From assembly GCA_035553895.1 (NCBI GenBank), contig DATMJI010000099.1:1-38726 (forward strand): DNA of 38,726 bases. The letters are read 5' to 3'. The position numbers and the translations under genes are program-made. The notes beneath the pieces were generated by a model. It saw only the letters and a list, made by a program, of their open reading frames with translations. It searched no databases and had not been told where the DNA came from. The stretch's first letter is position 1, and each line of letters begins with the position of its first letter. This DNA comes from JADDRA01 sp035553895. GTDB taxonomy: Bacteria > Actinomycetota > Acidimicrobiia > Acidimicrobiales > CADCSY01. Below, in pieces: positions 15,390 through 22,138 of this stretch.

Positions 15390-16433
15390 CTACCCCGCCG
15401 GGGCCGGGGCCGTCGTCGCCGTGGTCGCCGGGGCCGCCGAGGTCGACGTGGTCGCCGGGGACGCCGTGGTGGTCGTCGGCGCCAGCCGGGGCGGGGAGAT
15501 CGCCGGAGGGCGCACCGGTTCGGTGACCACGCTCTCCCCTTGGGGCCCGTAGCGATACTCCCGGAGCTGCTGGTCGAGGGGGTACAGGTTGGGGACCTCG
15601 GCGCCGTTGGCGTCGAGCCGGTAGTCGGTTTGCAGGCGGTCGTCGTAGGGGTTGACGGGCTCCCCTCCGGCGAGGGACACCGGGCGGCCGTCCTGGTCGT
15701 AGAGGAGGACCCCGTCGAGCAGCCGCCCGTCGGACCCGTAGGGGAACAGGTTGGTGATGGGGCTGCCGTCGGGGTAGGTGAGGCTGCCGGAGTGGATCGG
15801 CGCCGGGTCGGCGAAGACGTACTGGGGCCCCACCGCTCCCCGCAGCTGGCCGAGAGCGATCATGGTCCCGAGCACCAGGAGGACCTCACCGGCGGTGATG
15901 GTCCACGGCCGGCCCACCTGGCGGTGCCGGCGGCCGAGCTGCACGGACGCCACCGCCGCCGCCGCCACGGCCGCCAGCCCGAAGACGGACGAGCCGAGCA
16001 GGGTGGGGACCGGGAAGTGGGGGAAGTGGTGCTCACCGCCGAGCACCGACAGGGCCAGCACGGCCAGATACCCCCGCAGCACCCACCACCCCGGGGCCAG
16101 CTCGGGCAGCAGGGCGTCGATCCAGCGCCCCGCCCGGCTCCCGGCGGCGGCCTGCCTCCACGTCCCTAGGCGGTCCCGGGCGGCGGCAACCCCGCCCCCG
16201 GGTCGGTCGGGCCCGGGTCCGGCCATCCCGGCCGACGCCCGCAGCTCGGCCACGAAGTCCTCGGGCCGGCCCAGGATCTGTTCCAGCGGCCCGTCGGCGT
16301 CGGCGGCCACCTCCTCGAGGTGCACGGCGAGATCCTCGAGCACCTCCTGGCGCTCGTCGGCCGCCAGGTCGCCCAGCTGGGTACGCACGGCGTCGAGGTA
16401 GCGGGCCGCCTCACCGGCGACGGTGGTGGTCAT
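15390..16433 (-). CDS. HAAS-domain membrane protein, PadR partner
   Basis: A 347-aa protein. Residues 1-70 (VAGEAARYLDAVRTQLGDL to LGRPEDFVAELRA) match the HAAS/DUF1700-like helical domain that is usually encoded beside PadR-type regulators. Residues 75-115 are a linker, then about four spans (118-195). The C-terminal half is extracytoplasmic, with a Tyr/Asp/Gly-rich segment holding repeated phrases (TYPDGSPITNLFPYG, LYDQDGRPV, YRLDANGAEVPNLYP), and ends in a Thr/Ala/Pro low-complexity tail typical of flexible surface regions. ATG 16433 overlaps the TGA of padR (ATGA), so the two are co-translated. The protein probably works with the regulator in sensing envelope state; no enzymatic motif is seen. 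Confidence 0.78.
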   Translation of the reverse strand: MTTTVAGEAARYLDAVRTQLGDLAADERQEVLEDLAVHLEEVAADADGPLEQILGRPEDFVAELRASAGMAGPGPDRPGGGVAAARDRLGTWRQAAAGSRAGRWIDALLPELAPGWWVLRGYLAVLALSVLGGEHHFPHFPVPTLLGSSVFGLAAVAAAAVASVQLGRRHRQVGRPWTITAGEVLLVLGTMIALGQLRGAVGPQYVFADPAPIHSGSLTYPDGSPITNLFPYGSDGRLLDGVLLYDQDGRPVSLAGGEPVNPYDDRLQTDYRLDANGAEVPNLYPLDQQLREYRYGPQGESVVTEPVRPPAISPPRLAPTTTTASPATTSTSAAPATTATTAPAPAG

Positions 16434-16783
16434 GCCGCCTCCTTGCGGTCGGTCCCCACGAGGTGGTCGAGGGTGTCGGCGAACTGGCACCAGGTCTTGG
16501 TCCCCCGCTCCAAGAGATCGCCCCCCGACGGGGTCAGGGCGTAGTACTTGCGATGGGGGCCCTCGTCGGAGGGCACCACGTAGGACGAGAGGGCGCCGGC
16601 GGCGAAGAGCCGGCGCAGCGTGCCGTACACCGAGGCGTCCCCCACCTCCTCCAGCCCGGCGTCGCGCAGGCGCCGGAGGATGTCGTAGCCGTAGCCGTCG
16701 GCCTCCCTGACCACCGCCAGCACGGCCAGGTCGAGCACGCCCTTGAGCAGCTGGGTGGTGTCGGTCCCTGTCTTCTCGGTCAC
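16430..16783 (-). CDS. PadR family transcriptional regulator
   Basis: A 117-aa winged-helix regulator. Residues 11-85 have the PadR core: LLKGVLDLAVLAVV, GYGYDILRRL, ASVYGTLRRLFAAGAL (recognition helix and wing), and RKYYALTPSG. The C-terminal helix (86-110) supplies the dimer contact. PadR proteins usually repress their own operon and are released by a small molecule or by a membrane partner. An inverted repeat right at the GTG start could be its operator. It is followed by the HAAS membrane protein with a four-base overlap, the usual arrangement for this pair. Confidence 0.93.
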   Translation of the reverse strand: MTEKTGTDTTQLLKGVLDLAVLAVVREADGYGYDILRRLRDAGLEEVGDASVYGTLRRLFAAGALSSYVVPSDEGPHRKYYALTPSGGDLLERGTKTWCQFADTLDHLVGTDRKEAA

Positions 16784-16799
16784 ACACTACTGTGTATCA
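16784..16799 (-). promoter_or_regulatory. inverted repeat at the padR start, candidate operator
   Basis: On the minus strand the bases just upstream of GTG 16783 include ATACAC, a 4-bp centre, and GTGTGT running into the start codon: a near-perfect dyad with one mismatch. Its location over the expected promoter suggests autorepression by PadR. Known PadR operators are also short dyads, but this exact sequence is not one I recognise. Confidence 0.45.
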
Positions 16800-16845
16800 G
16801 ACAGTAGAAGGCAGGGCAAGGGCCAGGCTGGGCCGCGGCTGCCGG

Positions 16846-17598
16846 TCAGCTGCGGTGGCGGCGCAGGGCGGATGCCAGCGGCGAGTAGCGCACGATGCAG
16901 CGCAGGGCGTGGACCCCGTCGCGCCACCCGATCTTCTTGCCCTCGGCGTAGGTCCGCCCCGAGTAGGAGATCCCGACCTCGAAGATGCGCCAGCCCCCGG
17001 CCGCCACCTTGGCCGTCACCTCGGGCTCGACGCCGAAGCGGTCCTCTTCGATCTCGAAGCTGCGCAGCACCTCGAGGCGGAAGGCCTTGTAGCAGGTCTC
17101 CATGTCAGTGAGGTTGACGTTGGTGAACACGTTGGAGATCTGGGTCAGGAGCTTGTTCCCCACCGAGTGCCAGTAGTAGAGCACCCGGTGCGCCCGCCCG
17201 GCCTGGAACCGGGATCCGAAGACGACGTCGGCCCGCCCGTCGAGCAGGGGGCCGAGGACCAGCCCGTACTCGCCGGGGTCGTACTCCAGATCTGCGTCCT
17301 GGACGATCACGTAGGGGGCGCGGGCCTCGGCGAAGCCCCGGCGCAGGGCCGCCCCCTTGCCCCGGTTGACCCCCTGGGACAGGAGCTGCACCCGGTCGTC
17401 GCTCGCCGCCAGGGCGGCGGCGACGGCGGGGGTGGTGTCGGTCGAGCCGTCGTCGACGATCACCAGCTGGGCGGTGTAGGGCGAGCGCAGCACCCGCTCG
17501 GCCACCGTCGCCAAGGTGGCCTCTTCGTTGAAGGCGGGCATGACCACCGAGAGGCAGGGCTCCGCCGCCAGGACCTCGTCGCCGCCCACCGTGCTCAC
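16846..17598 (-). CDS. family 2 glycosyltransferase, polyprenyl-phosphate sugar synthase type
   Basis: A 250-aa soluble GT-A enzyme of the DPM1-like group: VVMPAFNEEATL (18-29), VDDGSTDTT (48-56), NRGKGAALRRG (78-88), metal-binding DAD (101-103), GSRF, and the highly conserved run around NKLLTQISNVFTN and LTDMETCYKAF. It lacks membrane spans, as do bacterial members that dock peripherally. It likely charges polyprenyl phosphate with mannose, glucose or a related sugar. GTG start 20 bases after the gmd stop on the same strand, so the two probably share a transcript and supply activated deoxy-mannose or mannose donors to the polysaccharide locus. Exact donor unknown. Confidence 0.88.
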   Translation of the reverse strand: MSTVGGDEVLAAEPCLSVVMPAFNEEATLATVAERVLRSPYTAQLVIVDDGSTDTTPAVAAALAASDDRVQLLSQGVNRGKGAALRRGFAEARAPYVIVQDADLEYDPGEYGLVLGPLLDGRADVVFGSRFQAGRAHRVLYYWHSVGNKLLTQISNVFTNVNLTDMETCYKAFRLEVLRSFEIEEDRFGVEPEVTAKVAAGGWRIFEVGISYSGRTYAEGKKIGWRDGVHALRCIVRYSPLASALRRHRS

Positions 17599-17618
17599 CC
17601 GGGATCGCCGCTGCCCGG

Positions 17619-18608
17619 TCAGCGGCGGTTGCGTTCCTTACGCTGCTCGTGCTCCAGGTCGTGCGCCACCATGACGTCGACCAGCTCGGGGAAGGTCATG
17701 GTGGGCGCCCAGCCCAGCTTCTTGGTGGCCTTGGAGGCGTCGCCCACCAGCAGGTCGACCTCGGCCGGGCGCATGAAGCGCTCGTCCTGGCGCACGTAGC
17801 GCTGCCAGTCGTCGATGCCGGCGGCGGCGAAGGCCAGCTCCACGAACTCGCGTACCGAGTGGGTCTCCCCGGTGGCCACGACGTAGTCCTCGGGCTCCTC
17901 CTGCTGGAGCATCGACCACATGGCCCGGACGTAGTCGCCGGCGAACCCCCAGTCCCGCTGGGGGTCGAGGCTGCCGAGCGCCAGCTCGTGCTGGAGGCCG
18001 AGCTTGATGCGGGCCACGGCGTTGGTGATCTTGCGGGTGACGAACTCCAGGCCCCGGCGGGGGGACTCGTGGTTGAACAGAATGCCGCTGCAGGCGAACA
18101 AGCCGTAGGAGTCGCGGTAGTTCACGGTGATGTCGTGGCCGAAGACCTTGGCCACCCCGTAGGGGCTGCGGGGATAGAAGGGCGTCTGCTCGTTCTGGGG
18201 GGTCTCGCGGACCTTGCCGAACATCTCGCTCGACGACGCCTGGTAGAAGCGCATGGGGTTCTCCCGGCCCCCCACCATCCGCACCGCCTCCAGCATGCGC
18301 AGCACACCCAGCCCGGTCACGTTCGCCGTCAACTCGGCCTGGCGGAACGACAAGGCGACGAAGGAGATGGCGGCCAGGTTGTAGACCTCGTCGGGCTGGG
18401 CGTACTCCAGGGCGGCCACCAGCGACGACAGGTCGGCCAGGTCGCCCCCCACCACGTCCACGAACGGCAGCTCCTCCTGGAACTGCTCGGCCCGGGGGTT
18501 GTGCTGGCCCTTGACCAGCCCGAAGACCTCGTAGCCCTCCTGGTGGAGGAGCTCGGCCAGGTAGTGGCCGTCCTGGCCGGTGATGCCGGTGACGAGGGCG
18601 CGGGGCAT
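17619..18608 (-). CDS. gmd: GDP-mannose 4,6-dehydratase
   Basis: A 329-aa extended short-chain dehydratase. NADP-binding GITGQDG (8-14), GDLAD (55-59), YNLAA (76-80), catalytic SSE (126-128) in QASSSEMFG, YxxxK as Y150-K154 in SPYGVAK, and the Gmd-specific NHESPRRG (179-186) and RDWGFAGDYV all fit. It converts GDP-D-mannose to GDP-4-keto-6-deoxy-D-mannose, precursor of GDP-fucose, GDP-rhamnose or GDP-perosamine. A few positions depart from the classical enzyme (AAISFVALSF instead of AAQSHVAVSF). No reductase, epimerase or aminotransferase partner lies in the window. It is divergent from rmlC across 65 bp and leads the downstream GT2. Confidence 0.93.
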   Translation of the reverse strand: MPRALVTGITGQDGHYLAELLHQEGYEVFGLVKGQHNPRAEQFQEELPFVDVVGGDLADLSSLVAALEYAQPDEVYNLAAISFVALSFRQAELTANVTGLGVLRMLEAVRMVGGRENPMRFYQASSSEMFGKVRETPQNEQTPFYPRSPYGVAKVFGHDITVNYRDSYGLFACSGILFNHESPRRGLEFVTRKITNAVARIKLGLQHELALGSLDPQRDWGFAGDYVRAMWSMLQQEEPEDYVVATGETHSVREFVELAFAAAGIDDWQRYVRQDERFMRPAEVDLLVGDASKATKKLGWAPTMTFPELVDVMVAHDLEHEQRKERNRR

Positions 18609-18615
18609 GGCCGAC

Positions 18616-18621
18616 AGTCTG
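18616..18621 (-). promoter_or_regulatory. putative -10 (CAGACT) for gmd
   Basis: CAGACT on the minus strand ends seven bases before ATG 18608, again the leaderless spacing. The first base differs from TANNNT. Confidence 0.4.
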
Positions 18622-18661
18622 ACCGCGATGGCCGACCGGCGTCGAAGGCACCCGCATCGGC

Positions 18662-18667
18662 CACAAT
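18662..18667 (+). promoter_or_regulatory. putative -10 (CACAAT) for rmlC-rmlB-rmlD
   Basis: CACAAT ends six bases before GTG 18674. With the opposing CAGACT it forms a compact divergent promoter for the gmd and rml transcripts; both share the CAnnnT variant. Confidence 0.4.
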
Positions 18668-18673
18668 GGCGGG

Positions 18674-19231
18674 GTGGCAGTGATCAACGAGTCCGAGGTG
18701 GTGGCCGGGGTGATGGTGGTGGACCCCGAGGTCCACGGCGACGCCCGGGGCCTTTTCGTCGAGACCTACCGGCGATCGTGGTTCCCCGGTGGCCTGGAGA
18801 TGGTCCAGGCCAACCGGGGCGACCGGCGGGCGGGGGCGGTGGTGGGCCTGCACTACCACCTGCACCAGAGCGACTACTGGTACGTGCCCCAGGGTCTGGC
18901 CCGGGTGGTGCTCCACGACCTGCGCACCGGCTCCCCCACCGACGGGGCCACCCTCATGCTCGACCTCGGGTGCCATCCCCAGGGCGAGGACGGTGCCGAT
19001 CCCGCCCGGCACCGGGGCGTGCTGATCCCCCCGGGCGTGGCCCACGGCTTCGCCGCCCTCTCCGACATGACCATCACCTACCTCGTCGACCGCTACTACG
19101 ACCCGGCCGACGAGCTGGGGGTGGCCTGGGACGATCCCGCCATCGGGGCCGACTGGGGCGTCAGCCACCCCGTCCTGTCCGACCGGGACCAGGCCAACCC
19201 CAAGCGGGCCGAGCTGGAGCGGCGCCCGTGA
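18674..19231 (+). CDS. dTDP-4-dehydrorhamnose 3,5-epimerase family protein
   Basis: A 185-aa cupin of the RmlC family. It keeps DARGLFVETYR (23-33), the base His60 in VGLHYH, the D82-L83-R84 strand end, the IPPGVAHGF loop (118-126), the Tyr-rich YLVDRYYDP (136-144), AWDDP (151-155) and LSDRD. In ungapped alignment with classical RmlC the catalytic Lys (K72/K73) falls on D67 in QSDYWYVPQG, so the active site is not canonical. Context (rmlB and rmlD directly downstream, GTGA overlap) supports a role in dTDP-L-rhamnose or a related dTDP sugar. It may be an actinobacterial subfamily with altered epimerisation, or another rmlC may exist elsewhere; hence no gene symbol. Confidence 0.82.
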   Translation: MAVINESEVVAGVMVVDPEVHGDARGLFVETYRRSWFPGGLEMVQANRGDRRAGAVVGLHYHLHQSDYWYVPQGLARVVLHDLRTGSPTDGATLMLDLGCHPQGEDGADPARHRGVLIPPGVAHGFAALSDMTITYLVDRYYDPADELGVAWDDPAIGADWGVSHPVLSDRDQANPKRAELERRP

Positions 19232-20187
19232 ACCTGTTCGTCACGGGGGGGGCCGGGTTCATCGGCTCCAACTTCGTGCGCCGGGTGCTGGGCTCCGGCG
19301 ACGACCACGTCACCGTGTTCGACGCCCTCACCTACGCCGGCAACCCGGCCAACCTGGCCGGCCTCGACGGTGATCCCCGGTACCGCTTCGTCAAGGGCGA
19401 CATCTGTGACCGGGAGGCCGTGACCGAGGCCATGGCCGGCCACGACACCGTGGTCCACTTCGCCGCCGAGAGCCACGTCGATCGCTCCATCGCCAGTGCC
19501 GACGCCTTCGTGCGCACCAACTGCACCGGCACCAACGTGGTGTGCGACGTGGCCCGCACGGCGGGCGTCGCCCGCCTCCTGCACATCTCCACCGACGAGG
19601 TCTACGGCTCCATCGCCGAGGGCTCCTTCACCGAGGCCGACCCCGTCGGGCCCCGCTCGCCCTACTCCGCCTCCAAGGCCGGTTCCGACCTCATCGCCCT
19701 GTCGTATTTCCACACCCACGGCCTGCCGGTGATCGTGACCCGGTCGTCCAACAACCTGGGCCCCTACCAGTACCCGGAGAAGGTCGTCCCCCTCTTCGTC
19801 ACCCGCCTGCTCGACGGGCTCAAGGTCCCCCTCTACGGCGACGGCGGCAACGTGCGGGACTGGTGCCACGTGGAGGACAACTGCGCCGCCATCGACCTGG
19901 TCCTGCGCCAGGGCGCCGTGGGCCAGATCTACAACATCGGGCCGGGGAACGAGATCACCAACCTGGAGCTCACCCGCCGCCTCCTGGCGCTGTGCGGGGC
20001 CGACGCGTCGATGGTCGAGCCGGTGACCGACCGCCTCGGCCACGACCGCCGGTACTCGATCGACGCCACCAAGGTGAGGGCTCTCGGCTGGGAACCCCGG
20101 CACGGCCTCGACGACGCCCTGGCCGCCACCGTGGCCTGGTACCGCGACAACCGGTCGTGGTGGGAGCCGCTGGTGCACGACCGCTGA
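19228..20187 (+). CDS. rmlB: dTDP-glucose 4,6-dehydratase
   Basis: A 319-aa extended SDR. GGAGFIG (7-13), GDICD (57-61), HFAAESHVDRSI (77-88), catalytic T122-D123-E124 in STDEVYG, Y146xxxK150 in SPYSASKAG, and NNLGPYQYPEKVVPLF are diagnostic of RmlB. It turns dTDP-glucose into dTDP-4-keto-6-deoxyglucose with tightly bound NAD. The GTG start lies in a GTGA overlap with the rmlC-like stop, and its TGA overlaps the ATG of rmlD, so the three are translated as a unit. The frame is open further upstream, but that part is antisense-type Arg/Pro/Gly translation of the epimerase gene. Confidence 0.96.
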   Translation: MNLFVTGGAGFIGSNFVRRVLGSGDDHVTVFDALTYAGNPANLAGLDGDPRYRFVKGDICDREAVTEAMAGHDTVVHFAAESHVDRSIASADAFVRTNCTGTNVVCDVARTAGVARLLHISTDEVYGSIAEGSFTEADPVGPRSPYSASKAGSDLIALSYFHTHGLPVIVTRSSNNLGPYQYPEKVVPLFVTRLLDGLKVPLYGDGGNVRDWCHVEDNCAAIDLVLRQGAVGQIYNIGPGNEITNLELTRRLLALCGADASMVEPVTDRLGHDRRYSIDATKVRALGWEPRHGLDDALAATVAWYRDNRSWWEPLVHDR

Positions 20188-21041
20188 TGCGAGTTTTGGT
20201 CACCGGGGCCGAAGGCCAGGTCGGCCACGAGCTGGTGGGTGCCTTCGAGGCGGCCGGCCACGAGGTGGTGGGCACCGCTTACCGGACCCTCGACGTCGCC
20301 GCCCGCGACGCCGTGCTGGCGGCCATCACCACCGTCGCCCCCGATGCCGTCGTCAACGCCGCCGCCTGGACGGCGGTGGACGCCTGCGAGGCCGACCCCG
20401 ACCGGGCCTTCGCCGTCAACGCCCTGGGGGTGCGCCACGTCGTCGAAGCGGCCCGCCTGGTCGGCGCCCACCTGTGCCACTTCTCGACCGACTACGTCTT
20501 CAGCGGCGACAAGCAGGGCCCCTACCACGAGTGGGACGAACCCGATCCCCGCTCGGTCTACGGCCGCTCCAAGCTGGCCGGCGAGCGGGAGCTGGCTCCG
20601 GGATCGACGTTGGTGCGCACCTCGTGGGTGTGCGGGCGGGTCGGCGCCAACCTGGTCAAGACGGTGCTGCGCCTGGCCGGCGAGCACGACCAGCTGGCTT
20701 TCGTCGACGACCAGCATGGGTGCCTGACGGTGGCCTCCGACCTGGCGGCCACCGTGTGCCACCTGGTGGTGGGCCGCCGTCCCGGCACCTTCCACGTCAC
20801 CAACCAGGGCGCCACCACCTGGTACGAGGTGGCCGCCGCCGTGCTGGCGGCCGCCGGCCTCGATCCCGGCCGGGTGCGCCCCATCGCCACTGCCGAGCTC
20901 GACCCGCCCCGCCCCGCTCCCCGGCCGGCCAACTCGGTGCTCGACAACGCTGCCCTGCGCCTCGGCGGCCTCCCGCTTCTCCCGCCGTGGCAGGACTCGC
21001 TCGCTGCGCTGGTGCGGGGCCTGACCTCGGCGGGCCGGTAG
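20187..21041 (+). CDS. rmlD: dTDP-4-dehydrorhamnose reductase
   Basis: A 284-aa SDR reductase. GAEGQVG (7-13) binds NADPH; TAVDACE, STDYVFSG (100-107, catalytic T101, Y103 region), Y125xxxK129 in SVYGRSKLAGE, VRTSWV and FHVTNQGATTWYE are typical RmlD features. It reduces dTDP-4-keto-L-rhamnose to dTDP-L-rhamnose. Translation is coupled to rmlB by a TGATG overlap. Its TAG stop is also the first three bases of the TAGCGT hexamer in front of the next gene. With rmlB and the rmlC-like gene it covers three of four steps; rmlA is not in the window. Confidence 0.95.
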   Translation: MRVLVTGAEGQVGHELVGAFEAAGHEVVGTAYRTLDVAARDAVLAAITTVAPDAVVNAAAWTAVDACEADPDRAFAVNALGVRHVVEAARLVGAHLCHFSTDYVFSGDKQGPYHEWDEPDPRSVYGRSKLAGERELAPGSTLVRTSWVCGRVGANLVKTVLRLAGEHDQLAFVDDQHGCLTVASDLAATVCHLVVGRRPGTFHVTNQGATTWYEVAAAVLAAAGLDPGRVRPIATAELDPPRPAPRPANSVLDNAALRLGGLPLLPPWQDSLAALVRGLTSAGR

Positions 21042-21044
21042 CGT
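21039..21044 (+). promoter_or_regulatory. putative -10 (TAGCGT) overlapping the rmlD stop
   Basis: TAGCGT ends eight bases before ATG 21053 and includes the rmlD stop codon. The methyltransferase and double glycosyltransferase could thus be expressed independently of the rml genes. Confidence 0.45.
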
Positions 21045-21052
21045 CAGCGGCC

Positions 21053-22138
21053 ATGGCCGGCGATCGGGGTGGCGTGGTGCGCAAGGTGGCGGCCCCCTTG
21101 TCGGCCTACTTCGACGCCCGCTTCCAGGAGCTGCGCCAGCACATCGCCGGCGAGGACGGTCTGCGGGCCCACCTCGACCGCCGCCTCGACAGCCTGGAGC
21201 ACCGGGTGGGCTGGATCGAGGACCGCATCGACGAGCGGGCGGGCGACCTCGGCCAGCGCATGGCCCAGCTGGAGACGAGGGTCACCGTCGACACCCAGAC
21301 AGCCACCGAGCTGGCCGCCGGCACCCACCGCCCGCACCCCGGGGCCGGGGGCGCCGGGCGGGACGGCGGCGGTGACATCGACACGGCCATGAGGTCGCTG
21401 ATCGGCACCGGCGTGGGCGATCTCGGCCCCGGAGCCGCCGACCTGTTGAACTGGGCCGTCGGCCACACCGGGCCGAGCGGCCAGGCCGGGGTGTGGTTCA
21501 ACCCCCCGGTCACGGTGGAGCACCGGGCCGGATCGGTGCGCCCCAACGAGGTCAACGAGCGCATCGTGGAGATTCCCTACGCCCTGGGAGCGGTGGCCCA
21601 CCTGGCACCAGGGTCGCGGGTGCTCGACGTGGGGGCGGCCGAGTCCACCCTCGCCCTGTCGCTGGCCTCGCTGGGCCTGGACGTGATCGCCGCCGACCTC
21701 CGCCCCTACCCCTTCGAGCACCCACGCCTCCAGGCGGTGGTCGGCCCCATCGAGGAGTGGTCGGGGCCGGGGGACCCGCTCGATGCCGTGCTGTGCGTGT
21801 CCAGCCTCGAGCACTTCGGGCTCGGCGCCTACGGCGAGCCGGCGGCGGGGATGGATCTCGACCGGCGGGTGCTGGAGGTCTTCGCCGGCTGGCTGCGGCC
21901 GGGTGGCGAGCTGGTGCTGACCGCTCCCTACGGGGCCTGGTCGGTCGACGAGCTGCAGCGGGTCTACGACGGCGCCCACCTCGACGCCCTCCTCGAGGGC
22001 TGGCGGGTCCTCGACCGCCAGGTGTGCGTGCGCACCGCCGCCGACCGATGGGAGCGGGCGGCGGGGGAGCCGGCACCCTCGACGTGGGAGGCCGGCCGGC
22101 GGGGGGTCGTCCTCCTGCGGGCCACACCGGCGGGGTGA
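21053..22138 (+). CDS. coiled-coil class I SAM-dependent methyltransferase
   Basis: A 361-aa protein. Residues 15-85 are a charged helical region with heptad-like spacing (LRAHLDRRLDSLEHRV, IDERAGDLGQRMAQLETRV) that probably forms a coiled coil. A Gly-rich linker follows (94-108), then a Rossmann methyltransferase domain from about 150: motif I VLDVGAAEST (190-199), the acidic end of strand 2 in VIAADLRPY (211-219), and CVSSLEHFGLG with WLRPGGELVLTAPYG for motifs III-IV. It fits polysaccharide-locus methyltransferases that modify sugars of the growing chain. It lies 11 bp after rmlD, and its TGA overlaps the GTG of the double glycosyltransferase. Which hydroxyl is methylated cannot be told. 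Confidence 0.83.
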   Translation: MAGDRGGVVRKVAAPLSAYFDARFQELRQHIAGEDGLRAHLDRRLDSLEHRVGWIEDRIDERAGDLGQRMAQLETRVTVDTQTATELAAGTHRPHPGAGGAGRDGGGDIDTAMRSLIGTGVGDLGPGAADLLNWAVGHTGPSGQAGVWFNPPVTVEHRAGSVRPNEVNERIVEIPYALGAVAHLAPGSRVLDVGAAESTLALSLASLGLDVIAADLRPYPFEHPRLQAVVGPIEEWSGPGDPLDAVLCVSSLEHFGLGAYGEPAAGMDLDRRVLEVFAGWLRPGGELVLTAPYGAWSVDELQRVYDGAHLDALLEGWRVLDRQVCVRTAADRWERAAGEPAPSTWEAGRRGVVLLRATPAG

